Shown: positions 26,152 through 35,819, counted from the first letter of the stretch. The stretch is DNA of 56,905 nucleotides from Mesorhizobium sp. M7A.F.Ca.US.006.01.1.1 (GCF_003997935.1 NZ_RZQL01000011.1:1-56905), one strand, 5' to 3'. A program made the numbers and translations. The notes: generated by a model from the sequence alone, not told the origin.

Positions 26152-27147
26152 TCAGCCGCGCGCGGAGTTCTTGCCGGTCAGGATGCGCTCCCAGGCGAGG
26201 GCGTCGGCAACGATCTGGTCAAGATCGTCGCGCTGCGGGGTCCAGCCGAGCTCGGCGCGGGCGAGATCCGAATTGGCGACAATCGCCGCGGCATCGCCGG
26301 GACGGCGATCGCCCATCTTCACCTCGAAATCATGGCCGAAGGCGCGGCGCACGCTGTCGATGACCTCTAGCACCGAATAGCCATGGCTGTAGCCGCAATT
26401 TGCGACAAGGCTGGTGCCCCCGGCACGCAGCCGCTGCAGGGCCAGGCGATGCGCCGCCGCCAGATCGCTGACATGGATGTAGTCGCGCATGCAGGTGCCG
26501 TCCGGCGTCGGATAATCGGTGCCGAACACCTGCATGAACGGCCGCTTGCCGAGTGCGGTCTCGCAGGCGACCTTGATCAGATGGGTGGCGCCGGGCGTCG
26601 ACTGGCCGGTGCGGCCCTTCGGGTCGGCGCCGGCGACGTTGAAGTAGCGCAGCGCGGTATAGCGCAGGCCATGCGCGATCGACGCGTCGCGCAGCATCCA
26701 CTCACTCATCAGCTTGGACAGGCCGTAGGGCGATTCCGGCACCAGGCGGGCGTCCTCGCGCACCGGCTCCAGCCCGGCGCCGCCATAGACGGCGGCGGTC
26801 GAGGAAAAGATGAAATTGGGCACGCCTTCGCGCACCGCGGTTTCGATCAGCGTGCGCGTCTTCGAGGTGTTGTTCTCATAGTAGCTGAGCGGGTCGGCGA
26901 CCGATTCCGGAACCACGATCGAGCCGGCGAAATGAATGATCGCGTCGACATGATTGTCACGGATGATCGAACCGACCAACTCCCTGTCGGCGACATCGCC
27001 AACCACCAGCCTTGCCTCCGGCGCCACCGCCCATTCGAAACCGGTGGAAAGGCGATCGAGGACGACCACGCTCTCGCCGGCATCAAGCAACTCCCAGACC
27101 ATATGGCTGCCGATGTAACCGGCGCCGCCTGTAACCAAAACCGTCAT
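26152..27147 (-). CDS. galE: UDP-glucose 4-epimerase
   Basis: 331 residues. Extended SDR with VTGGAGYIGSHMVWEL for NAD binding, IIHFAGSIVVPESV, the FSSTAAVYG strand, and catalytic SPYGLSK (Tyr and Lys). LRYFNVAGADPKGRTGQ and CMRDYIHVSDLAAAH are GalE hallmarks. It interconverts UDP-glucose and UDP-galactose for exopolysaccharide and LPS synthesis; in rhizobia the same enzyme is often named ExoB. Start ATG at 27147. Divergent from hemA, with 268 bp between them; not obviously in an operon with the dadA-like gene 105 bp downstream. Confidence 0.94.
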   Translation of the reverse strand: MTVLVTGGAGYIGSHMVWELLDAGESVVVLDRLSTGFEWAVAPEARLVVGDVADRELVGSIIRDNHVDAIIHFAGSIVVPESVADPLSYYENNTSKTRTLIETAVREGVPNFIFSSTAAVYGGAGLEPVREDARLVPESPYGLSKLMSEWMLRDASIAHGLRYTALRYFNVAGADPKGRTGQSTPGATHLIKVACETALGKRPFMQVFGTDYPTPDGTCMRDYIHVSDLAAAHRLALQRLRAGGTSLVANCGYSHGYSVLEVIDSVRRAFGHDFEVKMGDRRPGDAAAIVANSDLARAELGWTPQRDDLDQIVADALAWERILTGKNSARG

Positions 27148-27277
27148 CCGCGTCCTCGCTTATCCAAGATTTATCGGAAACTGTCTCAACCCCCGCTCTA
27201 CTGGAAAGCCCGCCGCATGACCATTGGAACCCGTCGTAACCGGCATCGCCGGCTAGTGGCATCGTCCTGAAACAAAG

Positions 27278-27291
27278 TTGATCCACATCAA
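27278..27291. promoter_or_regulatory. FixK/FnrN (anaerobox) site upstream of hemA
   Basis: TTGATCCACATCAA is a perfect TTGAT-N4-ATCAA dyad recognised by the Fnr/FixK family. It lies 125 bp before hemA. TAATCG at 27311-27316 is a plausible -10 element at about the spacing expected for class-II activation. Low-oxygen induction of hemA has been described in rhizobia, so context is consistent. Confidence 0.75.
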
Positions 27292-27415
27292 GGGAATAGG
27301 CCACGATCCGTAATCGTTAGGAACAGGTCCGGGGCGTGGCATTTTGACCAAAAAGGCCAGGTGGACGACCAACAGGCCAATGATTATGATCCCGCGCAAA
27401 AATTAGGAAGTCGAC

Positions 27416-28693
27416 ATGAACTATCAGCGGTTCTTCGAGGAAGCGATCGACCAGCTCCATGCCGAGCGTCGCTACCGCGTTTTCGCCGACCTGGAGCGGA
27501 TCGCGGGCAAGTTCCCGCGCGCCATCTGGCGTTCCAATGGCCGCGCCGAGGAAATCACCGTCTGGTGCTCCAACGACTATCTCGGCATGGGGCAGCATGC
27601 CGACGTCATCGCCGCGTTCCAGAATACTGCTGGCAAGATGGGTTCGGGCGCCGGCGGCACCCGCAACATTTCCGGCACCTCGAACCCGCTGGTCGAGCTC
27701 GAGGTGGAGCTTGCGGACCTGCACGACAAGGAAGCGGCACTGGTCTTCACCTCCGGTTTCGTCTCCAACGAGGCCTCGATCTCGACCATCGCGAAGCTTT
27801 TGCCCAACTGCCTGATCATCTCGGACGAATTGAACCACGCCTCGATGATCGAAGGCGTGCGGCGTTCCGGCGCCGAGAAGAAGATCTTCCGCCACAACGA
27901 CGTGGCGCATCTGGAAAGCCTTTTGCAGGCGGCGGGGCGCGAACGCGCCAAGCTGATCGTCTTCGAAAGCGTCTATTCGATGGACGGCGACATTGCGCCA
28001 ATCAAGCAGATCGTCGAGCTCGCCGAGCGCTACAACGCCATGACCTATATCGACGAGGTCCATGCCGTCGGCATGTACGGGCCGCGCGGCGGCGGCATCA
28101 CCGAGCGCGAAGGCCTGGCTGACCGCATCGACATCATCGAAGGCACGCTGGCCAAGGCATTCGGCACGCTGGGCGGCTACATCACCGGCACCAGCGCCGT
28201 GATCGACGCCGTGCGCTCCTATGCGCCGGGCTTCATCTTCACCACGGCACTGCCGCCGGCGATCGCTGCCGCCGCGACCGCGTCGATCCGCCATCTCAAG
28301 CGCTCGCAGGCCGAGCGTGACGCCCAGCAGCAGCAGGCGACACGAACCAAGCAGATCCTGTCGGCCGCCGGCTTGCCGGTGATGGACTCGCCGACGCATA
28401 TCGTGCCGCTGCTGGTCGGCGATCCGGAGGCCTGCAAGATGGCCAGCGACCGCCTGCTCGGCGTGCACGGCATCTACATCCAGCCGATCAACTACCCGAC
28501 CGTGCCGCGCGGCACCGAGCGGCTGCGCATCACGCCGACGCCATTCCATTCCGATGCGCTGATCGCCGAATTACAGGATGCACTGGTCGAGACCTGGGAT
28601 GCGCTCGGCATCCCCTATGGCTCCGCCGGCCGGCCTTCGGTGGCCAAGAGCGACCGCATCATTCCCCTGCTGGTGCCCAAGTCAGGCGGCTGA
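27416..28693 (+). CDS. hemA: 5-aminolevulinate synthase
   Basis: 425 residues. Condenses glycine and succinyl-CoA to 5-aminolevulinate, the first step of haem synthesis by the C4 (Shemin) route of alphaproteobacteria. PLP enzyme of the alpha-oxoamine synthase family: [16 protein letters not shown] at the N-terminus, [51 protein letters not shown], and the PLP lysine in [12 protein letters not shown] (Lys247). The ATG at 27416 has a GGAAG site. An anaerobox at 27278-27291 suggests microaerobic control, fitting bacteroid haem demand. The gene is convergent with the aminotransferase. Confidence 0.97.
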   Translation: MNYQRFFEEAIDQLHAERRYRVFADLERIAGKFPRAIWRSNGRAEEITVWCSNDYLGMGQHADVIAAFQNTAGKMGSGAGGTRNISGTSNPLVELEVELADLHDKEAALVFTSGFVSNEASISTIAKLLPNCLIISDELNHASMIEGVRRSGAEKKIFRHNDVAHLESLLQAAGRERAKLIVFESVYSMDGDIAPIKQIVELAERYNAMTYIDEVHAVGMYGPRGGGITEREGLADRIDIIEGTLAKAFGTLGGYITGTSAVIDAVRSYAPGFIFTTALPPAIAAAATASIRHLKRSQAERDAQQQQATRTKQILSAAGLPVMDSPTHIVPLLVGDPEACKMASDRLLGVHGIYIQPINYPTVPRGTERLRITPTPFHSDALIAELQDALVETWDALGIPYGSAGRPSVAKSDRIIPLLVPKSGG

Positions 28694-28749
28694 AGCCCGT
28701 TGCTGTTTGCGCCTGTCGATTGCTTCCAACGCCGCGACGCTCCGATGTC

Positions 28750-28964
28750 ACGGCATGGATCCTAGGGTCTCCGCGACGTCGCTTCGCGACTGCTACGCCC
28801 TAGGATGACGAAGGCGCGGGGGCTTCTGGCTAGTCACGGAAGTTGGAGTCTGGCATCGTAGCAATGGCCGACCTTCGAGATTAGCCGAGGCATCTTTCTC
28901 TTCGTCATCCTAGGGCGGAGCAAGGAGCGAAGCGACGCGGCGCAGACCCTAGGATCCATGCCGT
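28750..28964. repeat. Large inverted repeat after hemA (two ~64-bp arms)
   Basis: Arm 1 (28750-28813) and arm 2 (28900-28964) are imperfect reverse complements; both include ACGGCATGGATCCTAGGGTC and CCTAGGATGACGAAG, with differences in the middle. About 86 bp separates them. It lies between the convergent hemA and aminotransferase genes and could act as a bidirectional transcription block. Such paired palindromic modules with CCTAGG cores are typical of repeated intergenic elements in Mesorhizobium, an attribution from memory. Confidence 0.75.
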
Positions 28965-29032
28965 TACCGCAGCCGAGGAGTGAGGCGGTCCAGGACCTTC
29001 AAATGCGCCGGCTTTCCTGTCCAGCCCAATCC

Positions 29033-30199
29033 TCAAATAGCCTTCATCCAATTTGCCAGCCGGTGTGCCGCTTCCTCGACCTGGTCGAGGCGGCGGTGGA
29101 AACACAGCCGCAAAAACGCCTCGCCGCCGGAGCCGAAAGCGGTGCCTGGCGCTAGGCCGACATTGGCCTTGTCGACGATGTCGAAGGCAGCGGTGCGTGA
29201 ATCGGTGATGCCGTCGACAGTGAAAAACAGATAGAACGCGCCCTGCGGCACCGTGAACCGGGCTCGGCCGGTGGCGCCGAGGATGCTGCAGACAAGGTCG
29301 CGCGCCTTGCGCGCCCGCTCCACCTGTTCGGCAACGAAGGCATCGCCCCCGTCAAGGGCGGCGGCCGCGCCGCGCTGCATGAACTGGGCGACGCCGGAGT
29401 TCGAATACTGGATCAGGTTCTCGAACACCTGCTGCAAGCTCGGATGCGTCTTGATCCAGCCGACGCGCCAGCCGGTCATCGCCCAGTTCTTGGAGAAGGA
29501 GTTGACGTACAGGATGCGGTCTTCCGCCGACGCGATGTCGAGGAAGGACGGCGCGCGGCCGTGGCCATAGTGGAAAAGCGAATAGATCTCGTCGGCGATG
29601 ATCCACAGGTTTTTGGCGCGCGCCAGATCGAGGATGGCCTGCAAGGTCTCATGATCGGCGGTCCAGCCGGTCGGGTTCGACGGCGTGTTGATGAACAGCG
29701 CCTTGGTGCGCGGCGTGATCGAAGCCGCGATCTTCTCGACGTCGCAGGACCAGCCATTGCCGGAATGATCGAGCGTGACCGCGACTGGAATGGCTCCCGC
29801 TATCGCTGCCGCGGCATCGAAATTCGGCCAGGCCGGCGACAGATAGACAACCTCGTCGCCGGCACCGGCGAGCGCGTCGAGCGCCAGCTGGATGGCATGC
29901 ATGCCGGAGCCGGTGACGATGAATTCTTCCTCCGGGAAGGTCTTGCCGAAATGCCTGGCATAGTAACGGGAGAGCGCCTGCCTAAGATCGGGGATGCCCC
30001 TTTGCCAGGTGTAGAATGTCTCGCCGCCGGCCAGCGCCTTCGACGCGGCATCGGTGATAAAGGCCGGCGTCGGCAGGTCGCCCTCGCCGGCCCAGAGCGG
30101 GATCATGCCTTCGCGCAGGCGGCCGTAATTGACGACGGCGACAATGCCGCTTTCGGGTGCCGCACGGGCCTCGGTGCGCAAGCTGTCGATCAGGGTCAT
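29033..30199 (-). CDS. Pyridoxal-phosphate aminotransferase, class I (aspartate aminotransferase family)
   Basis: 388 residues, fold type I. Conserved: TPAFITDAASKALAGG near the start, GSGMHAIQLALDAL, the NTPSNPTG loop, IIADEIYSLFHYG with the PLP-ring Asp, the PLP lysine in VNSFSKNWAMTGWRVGW, and a C-terminal carboxylate-binding Arg in FLRLCFHRR. It transfers amino groups between an amino acid and a 2-oxo acid; the specific substrate cannot be read from the sequence. Start ATG at 30199 lacks a strong ribosome site. A terminator upstream (30258-30287) insulates it from mscL, so it has its own promoter. Confidence 0.9.
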   Translation of the reverse strand: MTLIDSLRTEARAAPESGIVAVVNYGRLREGMIPLWAGEGDLPTPAFITDAASKALAGGETFYTWQRGIPDLRQALSRYYARHFGKTFPEEEFIVTGSGMHAIQLALDALAGAGDEVVYLSPAWPNFDAAAAIAGAIPVAVTLDHSGNGWSCDVEKIAASITPRTKALFINTPSNPTGWTADHETLQAILDLARAKNLWIIADEIYSLFHYGHGRAPSFLDIASAEDRILYVNSFSKNWAMTGWRVGWIKTHPSLQQVFENLIQYSNSGVAQFMQRGAAAALDGGDAFVAEQVERARKARDLVCSILGATGRARFTVPQGAFYLFFTVDGITDSRTAAFDIVDKANVGLAPGTAFGSGGEAFLRLCFHRRLDQVEEAAHRLANWMKAI

Positions 30200-30257
30200 G
30201 GGCGGATCCGTTTGGTCTGCGGTTTTCGTCAGCGGTCCTTACCAGATGCGAAAACAG

Positions 30258-30287
30258 AAAACCCCGGCCGCGAACGACCGGGGTTTT
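30258..30287 (-). terminator. Intrinsic terminator downstream of mscL
   Basis: CCCCGG (30262-30267) pairs with CCGGGG (30278-30283), flanked by AAAA on one side and TTTT on the other. On the minus strand it follows mscL by 24 bp and ends in a U tract. The symmetric A and T flanks allow it to work in both directions. Confidence 0.88.
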
Positions 30288-30310
30288 GGTCCAGCAAATG
30301 CCGCCGGTGG

Positions 30311-30733
30311 TCAGCGCCTGGCGAGCAGATCGCGAATTTCGGTGAGCAGCGCGACGTCGGCTGGCGGCGGGGCGGCCGGTGCAGCGGGCTTCTCGCGCTC
30401 AAGCCGCTTGCGCAGATTGTTCACAGCCTTGACCATCAGGAAGATGATGAAAGCCAGGATGATGAAATTCAGCGCTACGGTGATGAAGCTGCCATAGGCC
30501 AGAACCGCGCCCTGCTTTTTGGCGTCCACCAGTGAGGTGGCGTTGACGGCCGAGGAAAGCCCTATGAAATAGTTGTTGAAGTCCAAGCCGCCGAAAATCG
30601 CACCGACGATCGGCATGATCACGTCGTTGACAAGGGAATCGACGATCTTGGCGAAGGCCGCGCCGATGATGACGCCGACCGCAAGGTCCATCACATTACC
30701 CTTGGAAATAAATTCCTGGAATTCTTTCAGCAT
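30311..30733 (-). CDS. mscL: Large-conductance mechanosensitive channel
   Basis: 140 residues, as usual for MscL. Pentameric inner-membrane channel that opens on osmotic downshock. N-terminal amphipathic [37 protein letters not shown] (S1 and first helix with the [10 protein letters not shown] pore constriction), second helix [25 protein letters not shown], and a C-terminal charged bundle (KRLEREKPA...LLTEIRDLL). Start ATG at 30733 after AAGGAGG. A terminator follows the gene. Confidence 0.97.
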   Translation of the reverse strand: MLKEFQEFISKGNVMDLAVGVIIGAAFAKIVDSLVNDVIMPIVGAIFGGLDFNNYFIGLSSAVNATSLVDAKKQGAVLAYGSFITVALNFIILAFIIFLMVKAVNNLRKRLEREKPAAPAAPPPADVALLTEIRDLLARR

Positions 30734-31009
30734 TCGACCCTCCTTGTCGTGACTGGCCGAGCTGCCGTTTCCGTCCTTGCGGCATCGACCTGAGGCAACA
30801 TAACAAAAACCTGCTGACGCAACATGGGTAAAAGGGAGAAAACAACCGCTTTCTCCTTACCTTACGGCACTTTGAGCGGCATCTTGACTAATGCTGGCAG
30901 AATATCGTGGCCGCGATCATGCTGCCAAAGCCGCAATGGACTCGGACGCCAAGCTGTGGTTGCGTCCGGGCAAGCCGGATAAAACGCGGCAGAGGAGGAA
31001 AGTCCAGGC

Positions 31010-34000
31010 GTGCAGGGCTTGTTCATCGTCATCATCGCGGTCGCCTATGTGACGCTGCTGTTTGCCATCGCCAGCCTCGGCGACCGCCGCTCGGCCATCT
31101 CCGAGCCGAGCCGGGGGCGGCCTTTCATCTACGCACTCAGCCTCGCGATCTACTGCACATCCTGGACTTTCTTCGGCTCGGTCGGTCTCTCTTCCGAACG
31201 CGGCCTCGAATTCCTCGGCATCTATACGGGCCCGGTGCTCGTCTTCGTGTTCGGCTTCCCGCTGCTCAACCGCATCGTGCGGCTGGCCAAGACCGAGAAG
31301 ATCACCTCGATCGCGGATTTCCTCGGCGCACGCTACGGCAAGAGTTTTACAGTTGCGGCGATCGCCACGCTGATCGCCACCATCGGCGCGGTGCCCTATA
31401 TCGCGCTGCAGTTGAAGGCTATCTCCGGTTCGGTCAGCCTGATGGTCGAGCACTATACGGGATCGCCGCCTTCGTTCGATCCCTTCGTCAGCGACATCTC
31501 GCTGGTCGTCGCCATGCTCCTGGCGCTGTTTGCGGTGCTGTTTGGAACCCGTCATGCCGACGCCACCGAACACCAGGACGGGCTGGTGCTGGCGGTGGCG
31601 GTCGAAACCGTGGTCAAGCTCGCCGCCTTCCTGGCGATCGGCCTGATGGTCACCTTCCTGATCTTCGGCGGCCCGGGCGACATGTTCGACAAGCTCGCCG
31701 AGAACGCGCAGGTCCGGCAGGCGATGAGCTACAACACCTCGCTCGCCACCTGGCTGGTGCTGACTTGCCTCAGCGGCTTTGCCATCATCATGCTGCCGCG
31801 GCAGTTCTACGTCACCATCGTCGAGAACCGTGGCGAGGCCGAACTGCGCACCGCGACTTGGGTGTTCCCGCTCTACCTCGTGGCGATCAACCTGTTCGTG
31901 CTGCCGATCGCCTTCGCCGGCCTTTCGCTGGTCGGCACTGGAACCAGCAGCGATCTCTACGTGCTGTCGCTGCCCCTGTTCAGCGGCCATGACGTGCTGG
32001 CGATGGCGGCCTTCATCGGCGGGCTGTCGGCGGCGACGGCGATGGTGATCGTCGAAAGCGTGGCGCTGTCGATCATGATCTCCAACGACCTCGTCATTCC
32101 GCTGTTCGTGCGCCGCCTGCTCAAGACCTCGACCTCCGAGACCGAAGACTGGTCGACGCTCATCCTCAATGTACGGCGCGGGGCGATCTTCATCCTGTTG
32201 TTCATCGCCTTCCTCTACTACCGCGAGAGCACAAACAGCGCGCGGCTGTCGTCGATCGGCCTGATGTCGTTCGCGGCCATCGCGCAGTTCGCGCCGGCGC
32301 TGATCGGCGGGCTGATCTGGCGCGGCGCCAACGGCAGGGGTGCCGCACTCGGCATGATCGCCGGCATCATCGTCTGGGGCTACACGCTGCTGTTTCCATC
32401 GCTTGCCGCACCCGATACCGGCATCATCGTGCACGGCCTGTTCGGCTTCGAGGCGCTGCGGCCGCAGGCATTGTTCGGCACCGTCGCCGAACCGCTGAAC
32501 CACGGCGTGCTGTGGAGCCTGTCGATCAACGCGGTGTTCTTTGTGCTCGGTTCGCTCTCGCGCGCATCGGTGCCGCTGGAACGCATCCAGGCGTCGATCT
32601 TCGTGCCGCGCGATGCCGGCCCGATGCCAAGCCTGCGCCGCTTCCGCACCGCCATCACCGTCAACGACCTCAAGGACACGATCGGGCGCTATCTCGGCGT
32701 CGAGCGCACCGAGCGCTCTTTCCAGTCGTTCGAAAAGACCAACGGAACCTCGCTGCACGGCAACGAGCAGGCGAGCATGGACGTCATCCGCTTTTCCGAG
32801 CAGTTGCTGGCCAGCGCCGTCGGTTCCTCCTCGGCACGCCTGATCCTGTCGCTGCTGTTTCGGCGCCACGACCGCGAATCCCGGGATGCTTTCCGATTGC
32901 TCGACGACGCCACCGAGGCGCTGCAACACAACCGCGATCTGCTGCAGATCGCGCTCGACCAGATGGAACAGGGCATCACCGTCTTCGATCGCGATTTCCG
33001 CCTGATCTGCTGGAACCGCCAGTACCGGGCGCTGTTCGACCTGCCCGACGAGATGGGCCAGGTCGGCGTCTCGCTCGACCGCATCCTGCGCCATCTCGCC
33101 GAACGCGGCGACATCCCTGCCGATCAGCGTGTGGCCATGCTCAACCGGCTGACCAGTTTCGTCAGCCCGTGGCAGATGGAGCTGAAAACCTCGGGCCGCA
33201 TCCTGGAACTGCGTTCCAACCCGATGCCGGACGGCGGCATCGTCGCCACCTATGCCGACATTTCCGGACGCGTCGAGCAGGATCTGGCACTGAAGAGGGC
33301 CAATGAATCGCTGGAGCAGCGCGTCAAGACCCGCACCATCGAACTGACCCGGGTCAATGAGGAGCTGGCGCAGGCGCAGATGCTGGCCGAGGAGGCCAAT
33401 CTCGGCAAGACGCGCTTCCTCGCCGCCGCCGGCCACGACATCCTGCAGCCGCTGAACGCCGCCCGGCTCTATTGCTCCTCGCTGATAGAGAAGGCCGGCA
33501 AGGGACCTGCCGGCAAGGCGGCCGTGAACATCGAATCCTCGCTGGAATCGGTCGAGACGATTCTCGGCGCCGTGCTCGACATCTCCCGCCTCGATGCCGG
33601 CGCGATGAAGCCGGACGATACCGCCTTCAACCTCGACGGATTGCTGCGCCAGATCGGCAACGACTTCCGGCCGCTGGCCGCCGAAAAGAAGCTTGAGCTG
33701 ACCATCATGGCGTCATCGCTGACGGTCACGACGGACCGCAATTTGCTGCGCCGCCTGATCCAGAATCTCGTCTCCAACGCCATCAAATACACGCGCCACG
33801 GCCGCGTGCTGGTTGGCGTCAGGCGGCGCGGCGAACTGGCCGAGATCCAGGTGGTCGACACCGGCATCGGCATCGCCGGCGACAAGCTGAACACCGTCTT
33901 TCGCGAATTCACCCGGCTCGACGAGGGCGCGCGCGAGGCCGAGGGCCTCGGTCTCGGCCTCTCCATCGTCGACCGCATCGCCCGGGTGTTGCGCCTGGAG

Positions 34001-34498
34001 ATCCGGATCTTTTCCAACCCTGGCAAGGGCACGCGCTTCTCCGTCATCCTGCCCGTGGCGGCCGTGCAGGAGCCGCGGCGCGAGATCGAAACCAGGGTAC
34101 CTGCCCGCGCGACGGCTTCGCTGGCCGGGCTGCACGTGCTGTGCATCGACAACGACGCCCGCATCCTCGAGGGCATGCGGCTCCTGCTCGAAGGCTGGGG
34201 TTGCAACGTCGACACCGCGTCCGGTTCAAAGGATCCGGAGACCGCGAAGATACACCGCCCGGACATCGTCCTTGCCGACTACCATCTCGACGGCGAAACC
34301 GGTCTCGATATCATCGTCAGGCTGCGCGCGATCCATGGCGACACCCTGCCGGCCGTGCTGGTCACCGCCGACCGCTCCAACGAGGTGCGCACGGCCGCGG
34401 GCGGGCTCGAGATTGCGGTGATCAACAAACCGCTCAGACCAGCGGTGCTGCGTTCGATGATGGCCAGGGTCAGGCCGCTGGCACCGGCGGCCGAATAG
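31010..34498 (+). CDS. Hybrid sensor histidine kinase with N-terminal SSS transporter domain (CrbS/MxtR-like)
   Basis: 1162 residues from a GTG at 31010 behind AGAGGAGGAAAG. Residues 1-~500 form a sodium/solute-symporter-like membrane domain of about 13 helices (CTSWTFFGSVGLSSERGLEFLGIYTG, SIADFLGARYGKS). A PAS-like segment follows (~640-750: LDQMEQGITVFDRDFRLICWNRQY), then a short coiled coil, the HisKA box FLAAAGHDILQPLNAAR with His809, an ATPase domain (NLVSNAIKYTRHGRV, GLGLGLSIVDRIA) and a receiver domain with acceptor Asp1090 (IVLADYHLDGE). This matches MxtR/CrbS kinases that sense acetate-type carbon status. Its likely partner, a LuxR-type regulator, is encoded tail-to-tail 4 bp away. 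Ligand unproven. Confidence 0.88.
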   Translation: MQGLFIVIIAVAYVTLLFAIASLGDRRSAISEPSRGRPFIYALSLAIYCTSWTFFGSVGLSSERGLEFLGIYTGPVLVFVFGFPLLNRIVRLAKTEKITSIADFLGARYGKSFTVAAIATLIATIGAVPYIALQLKAISGSVSLMVEHYTGSPPSFDPFVSDISLVVAMLLALFAVLFGTRHADATEHQDGLVLAVAVETVVKLAAFLAIGLMVTFLIFGGPGDMFDKLAENAQVRQAMSYNTSLATWLVLTCLSGFAIIMLPRQFYVTIVENRGEAELRTATWVFPLYLVAINLFVLPIAFAGLSLVGTGTSSDLYVLSLPLFSGHDVLAMAAFIGGLSAATAMVIVESVALSIMISNDLVIPLFVRRLLKTSTSETEDWSTLILNVRRGAIFILLFIAFLYYRESTNSARLSSIGLMSFAAIAQFAPALIGGLIWRGANGRGAALGMIAGIIVWGYTLLFPSLAAPDTGIIVHGLFGFEALRPQALFGTVAEPLNHGVLWSLSINAVFFVLGSLSRASVPLERIQASIFVPRDAGPMPSLRRFRTAITVNDLKDTIGRYLGVERTERSFQSFEKTNGTSLHGNEQASMDVIRFSEQLLASAVGSSSARLILSLLFRRHDRESRDAFRLLDDATEALQHNRDLLQIALDQMEQGITVFDRDFRLICWNRQYRALFDLPDEMGQVGVSLDRILRHLAERGDIPADQRVAMLNRLTSFVSPWQMELKTSGRILELRSNPMPDGGIVATYADISGRVEQDLALKRANESLEQRVKTRTIELTRVNEELAQAQMLAEEANLGKTRFLAAAGHDILQPLNAARLYCSSLIEKAGKGPAGKAAVNIESSLESVETILGAVLDISRLDAGAMKPDDTAFNLDGLLRQIGNDFRPLAAEKKLELTIMASSLTVTTDRNLLRRLIQNLVSNAIKYTRHGRVLVGVRRRGELAEIQVVDTGIGIAGDKLNTVFREFTRLDEGAREAEGLGLGLSIVDRIARVLRLEIRIFSNPGKGTRFSVILPVAAVQEPRREIETRVPARATASLAGLHVLCIDNDARILEGMRLLLEGWGCNVDTASGSKDPETAKIHRPDIVLADYHLDGETGLDIIVRLRAIHGDTLPAVLVTADRSNEVRTAAGGLEIAVINKPLRPAVLRSMMARVRPLAPAAE

Positions 34499-34502
34499 GG
34501 GT

Positions 34503-35162
34503 CTAACTTGCCGGCTGCAGCGGGTCGCTGCCGATCTTGGACAGCAGGATCACCGCCTGGGTGCGGCTGTCGACGCCGAGCTTCTGCAGGATGGCGGAGA
34601 CATGCGCCTTGATGGTGGCCTCGGAGACGCCGAGTTCATAGGCGATCTGTTTGTTGAGCAGGCCCTCGGCCAGCATGCCGAGCACCCGGGTCTGCTGCGG
34701 CGTCAACGCCTGCAGGCGCTTGATCAGGTCTGATATTTCAGGATCGCGCTCGATGCCGAGATCGACGCCGACGGGTGCTGCAATATCGCCGGCAAGCACC
34801 GACTGCACGGCGCTGCGGATCTCTTCCATGCTGGCCGATTTGGAGATGAAGCCGGACGCGCCGAGATCGAGCGCCCGCCTGATGGTCGCCGGATCGTCAT
34901 GCGCCGACACCACGACCAGCGGCACCGCCGGATGGATGCCGCGCAGCGAGATCAGGCCGGAGAGGCCGCTGGCGCCCGGCATCGACAGGTCGAGCAGCAC
35001 CAGATCGACGTCCTCGTTGGCCACGACCAGCGCCTTGGCGCTCTCGAAATCGCCGGCTTCATGGATGGCGGCGACGTTGCCTATGCCGGCGAGCGCTTCG
35101 CGCAGCGCACCGCGAAACAGCGGGTGGTCGTCGGCGATGACGAAAGAATAGCCTGCCGGCAA
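34503..35162 (-). CDS. Response regulator, NarL/LuxR type (CrbR/ErdR-like)
   Basis: 219 residues from a TTG at 35162 with GGGGAGGA upstream; no ATG is better placed. Receiver domain: IADDHPLF with the acidic pocket, acceptor Asp in LVLLDLSMPGASG, and lysine in GFISKSAS. The C-terminal LuxR helix-turn-helix is LTPQQTRVLGMLAEGLLNKQIAYELGVSEATIKAHVSAILQKLGVDSRTQAVIL. It presumably receives phosphate from the adjacent SSS-type hybrid kinase and activates carbon-use genes such as acetyl-CoA synthetase, as described for CrbR/ErdR. Converging arrangement with the kinase supports pairing. Confidence 0.88.
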   Translation of the reverse strand: MPAGYSFVIADDHPLFRGALREALAGIGNVAAIHEAGDFESAKALVVANEDVDLVLLDLSMPGASGLSGLISLRGIHPAVPLVVVSAHDDPATIRRALDLGASGFISKSASMEEIRSAVQSVLAGDIAAPVGVDLGIERDPEISDLIKRLQALTPQQTRVLGMLAEGLLNKQIAYELGVSEATIKAHVSAILQKLGVDSRTQAVILLSKIGSDPLQPAS

Positions 35163-35287
35163 ATGTTCCTCCCCGAATCCCCTATGGGCTAAGCTTTTTT
35201 TTCGGGATCAGTGGACGATTATGAGGGGCGGCGCGCTGTTTTCAAGCGGCAAAGCCAGCGCACCGCGTTTTCCCTTGATTGAAACGC

Positions 35288-35716
35288 TCAGGTCTTCTGC
35301 GAATTGGGCTGGGCGCCGTTGTCCTTGTCCATATCCCTGACGATGCCCATGAAGCCGCGAAGGAAGCGCTCCATGTAGCCCATCGTCTTGTTGAAATCCT
35401 CCTCGCTCGGCAGTTTCGATTCGAGGCGGGCGGAGAGCGAATTCTCGAGCTTGGTGACGCGCTCGTCCATTGCCTTCATCGAGGTCTGCAAGCGGTCGAC
35501 CTCGTCCTGGAAAGCAGCGCGTTCGTCGGCCGCCATCTTGCAGACGAGCTGGCCCGAACGCTCCTCGCAAATCGACATGGCGCCGGTCTGCGTATCGATA
35601 CGGACAAAGCCGTTATCGGACTTTTCCAGCCGGTAGCGGTCGGTTTCTTCCGAGTAAGCTGAAGCCGCGATCAGCGAAACGAGCGCGGCGGGGATCAAGA
35701 TGTGCTGCAGACGCAT
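35288..35716 (-). CDS. Putative secreted coiled-coil protein of unknown function
   Basis: 142 residues from the ATG at 35716, which directly follows GGAGGACAAC; the frame remains open to 35872 but without such a site. Signal peptide MRLQHILIPAALVSLIAASAYSEE. The following segment YRLEKSDNGFVRIDTQTGAMSICEERSGQLVCKM has two cysteines and resembles short domains seen in many rhizobial proteins. A helical coiled coil covers about 68-105 (DEVDRLQTSMKAMDERVTKLENSLSARLE). Function unknown. Alone, divergent from DUF952/pyrD. Confidence 0.7.
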   Translation of the reverse strand: MRLQHILIPAALVSLIAASAYSEETDRYRLEKSDNGFVRIDTQTGAMSICEERSGQLVCKMAADERAAFQDEVDRLQTSMKAMDERVTKLENSLSARLESKLPSEEDFNKTMGYMERFLRGFMGIVRDMDKDNGAQPNSQKT

Positions 35717-35819
35717 GTTGTCCTCCATGGCCAAGGCCTCAGATATCACATGTTTGCGCCGGAAATGGGGAAGACCCTTGGCATGGCCTTTCCCGAATGG
35801 CTGGTTCGGAATCTTTTTG

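Noticed and set aside
30991..31008. AGGAGGAAAGTCC resembling the conserved 5' segment of RNase P RNA
   Set aside because: No other conserved RNase P RNA elements follow; the region enters the kinase gene at once, and the AGGAGG is simply its ribosome-binding site.
30917..33436. 839-codon open frame antisense to the SSS-type kinase
   Set aside because: Highly charged low-complexity translation typical of antisense frames in GC-rich DNA; the kinase frame has all expected domains.
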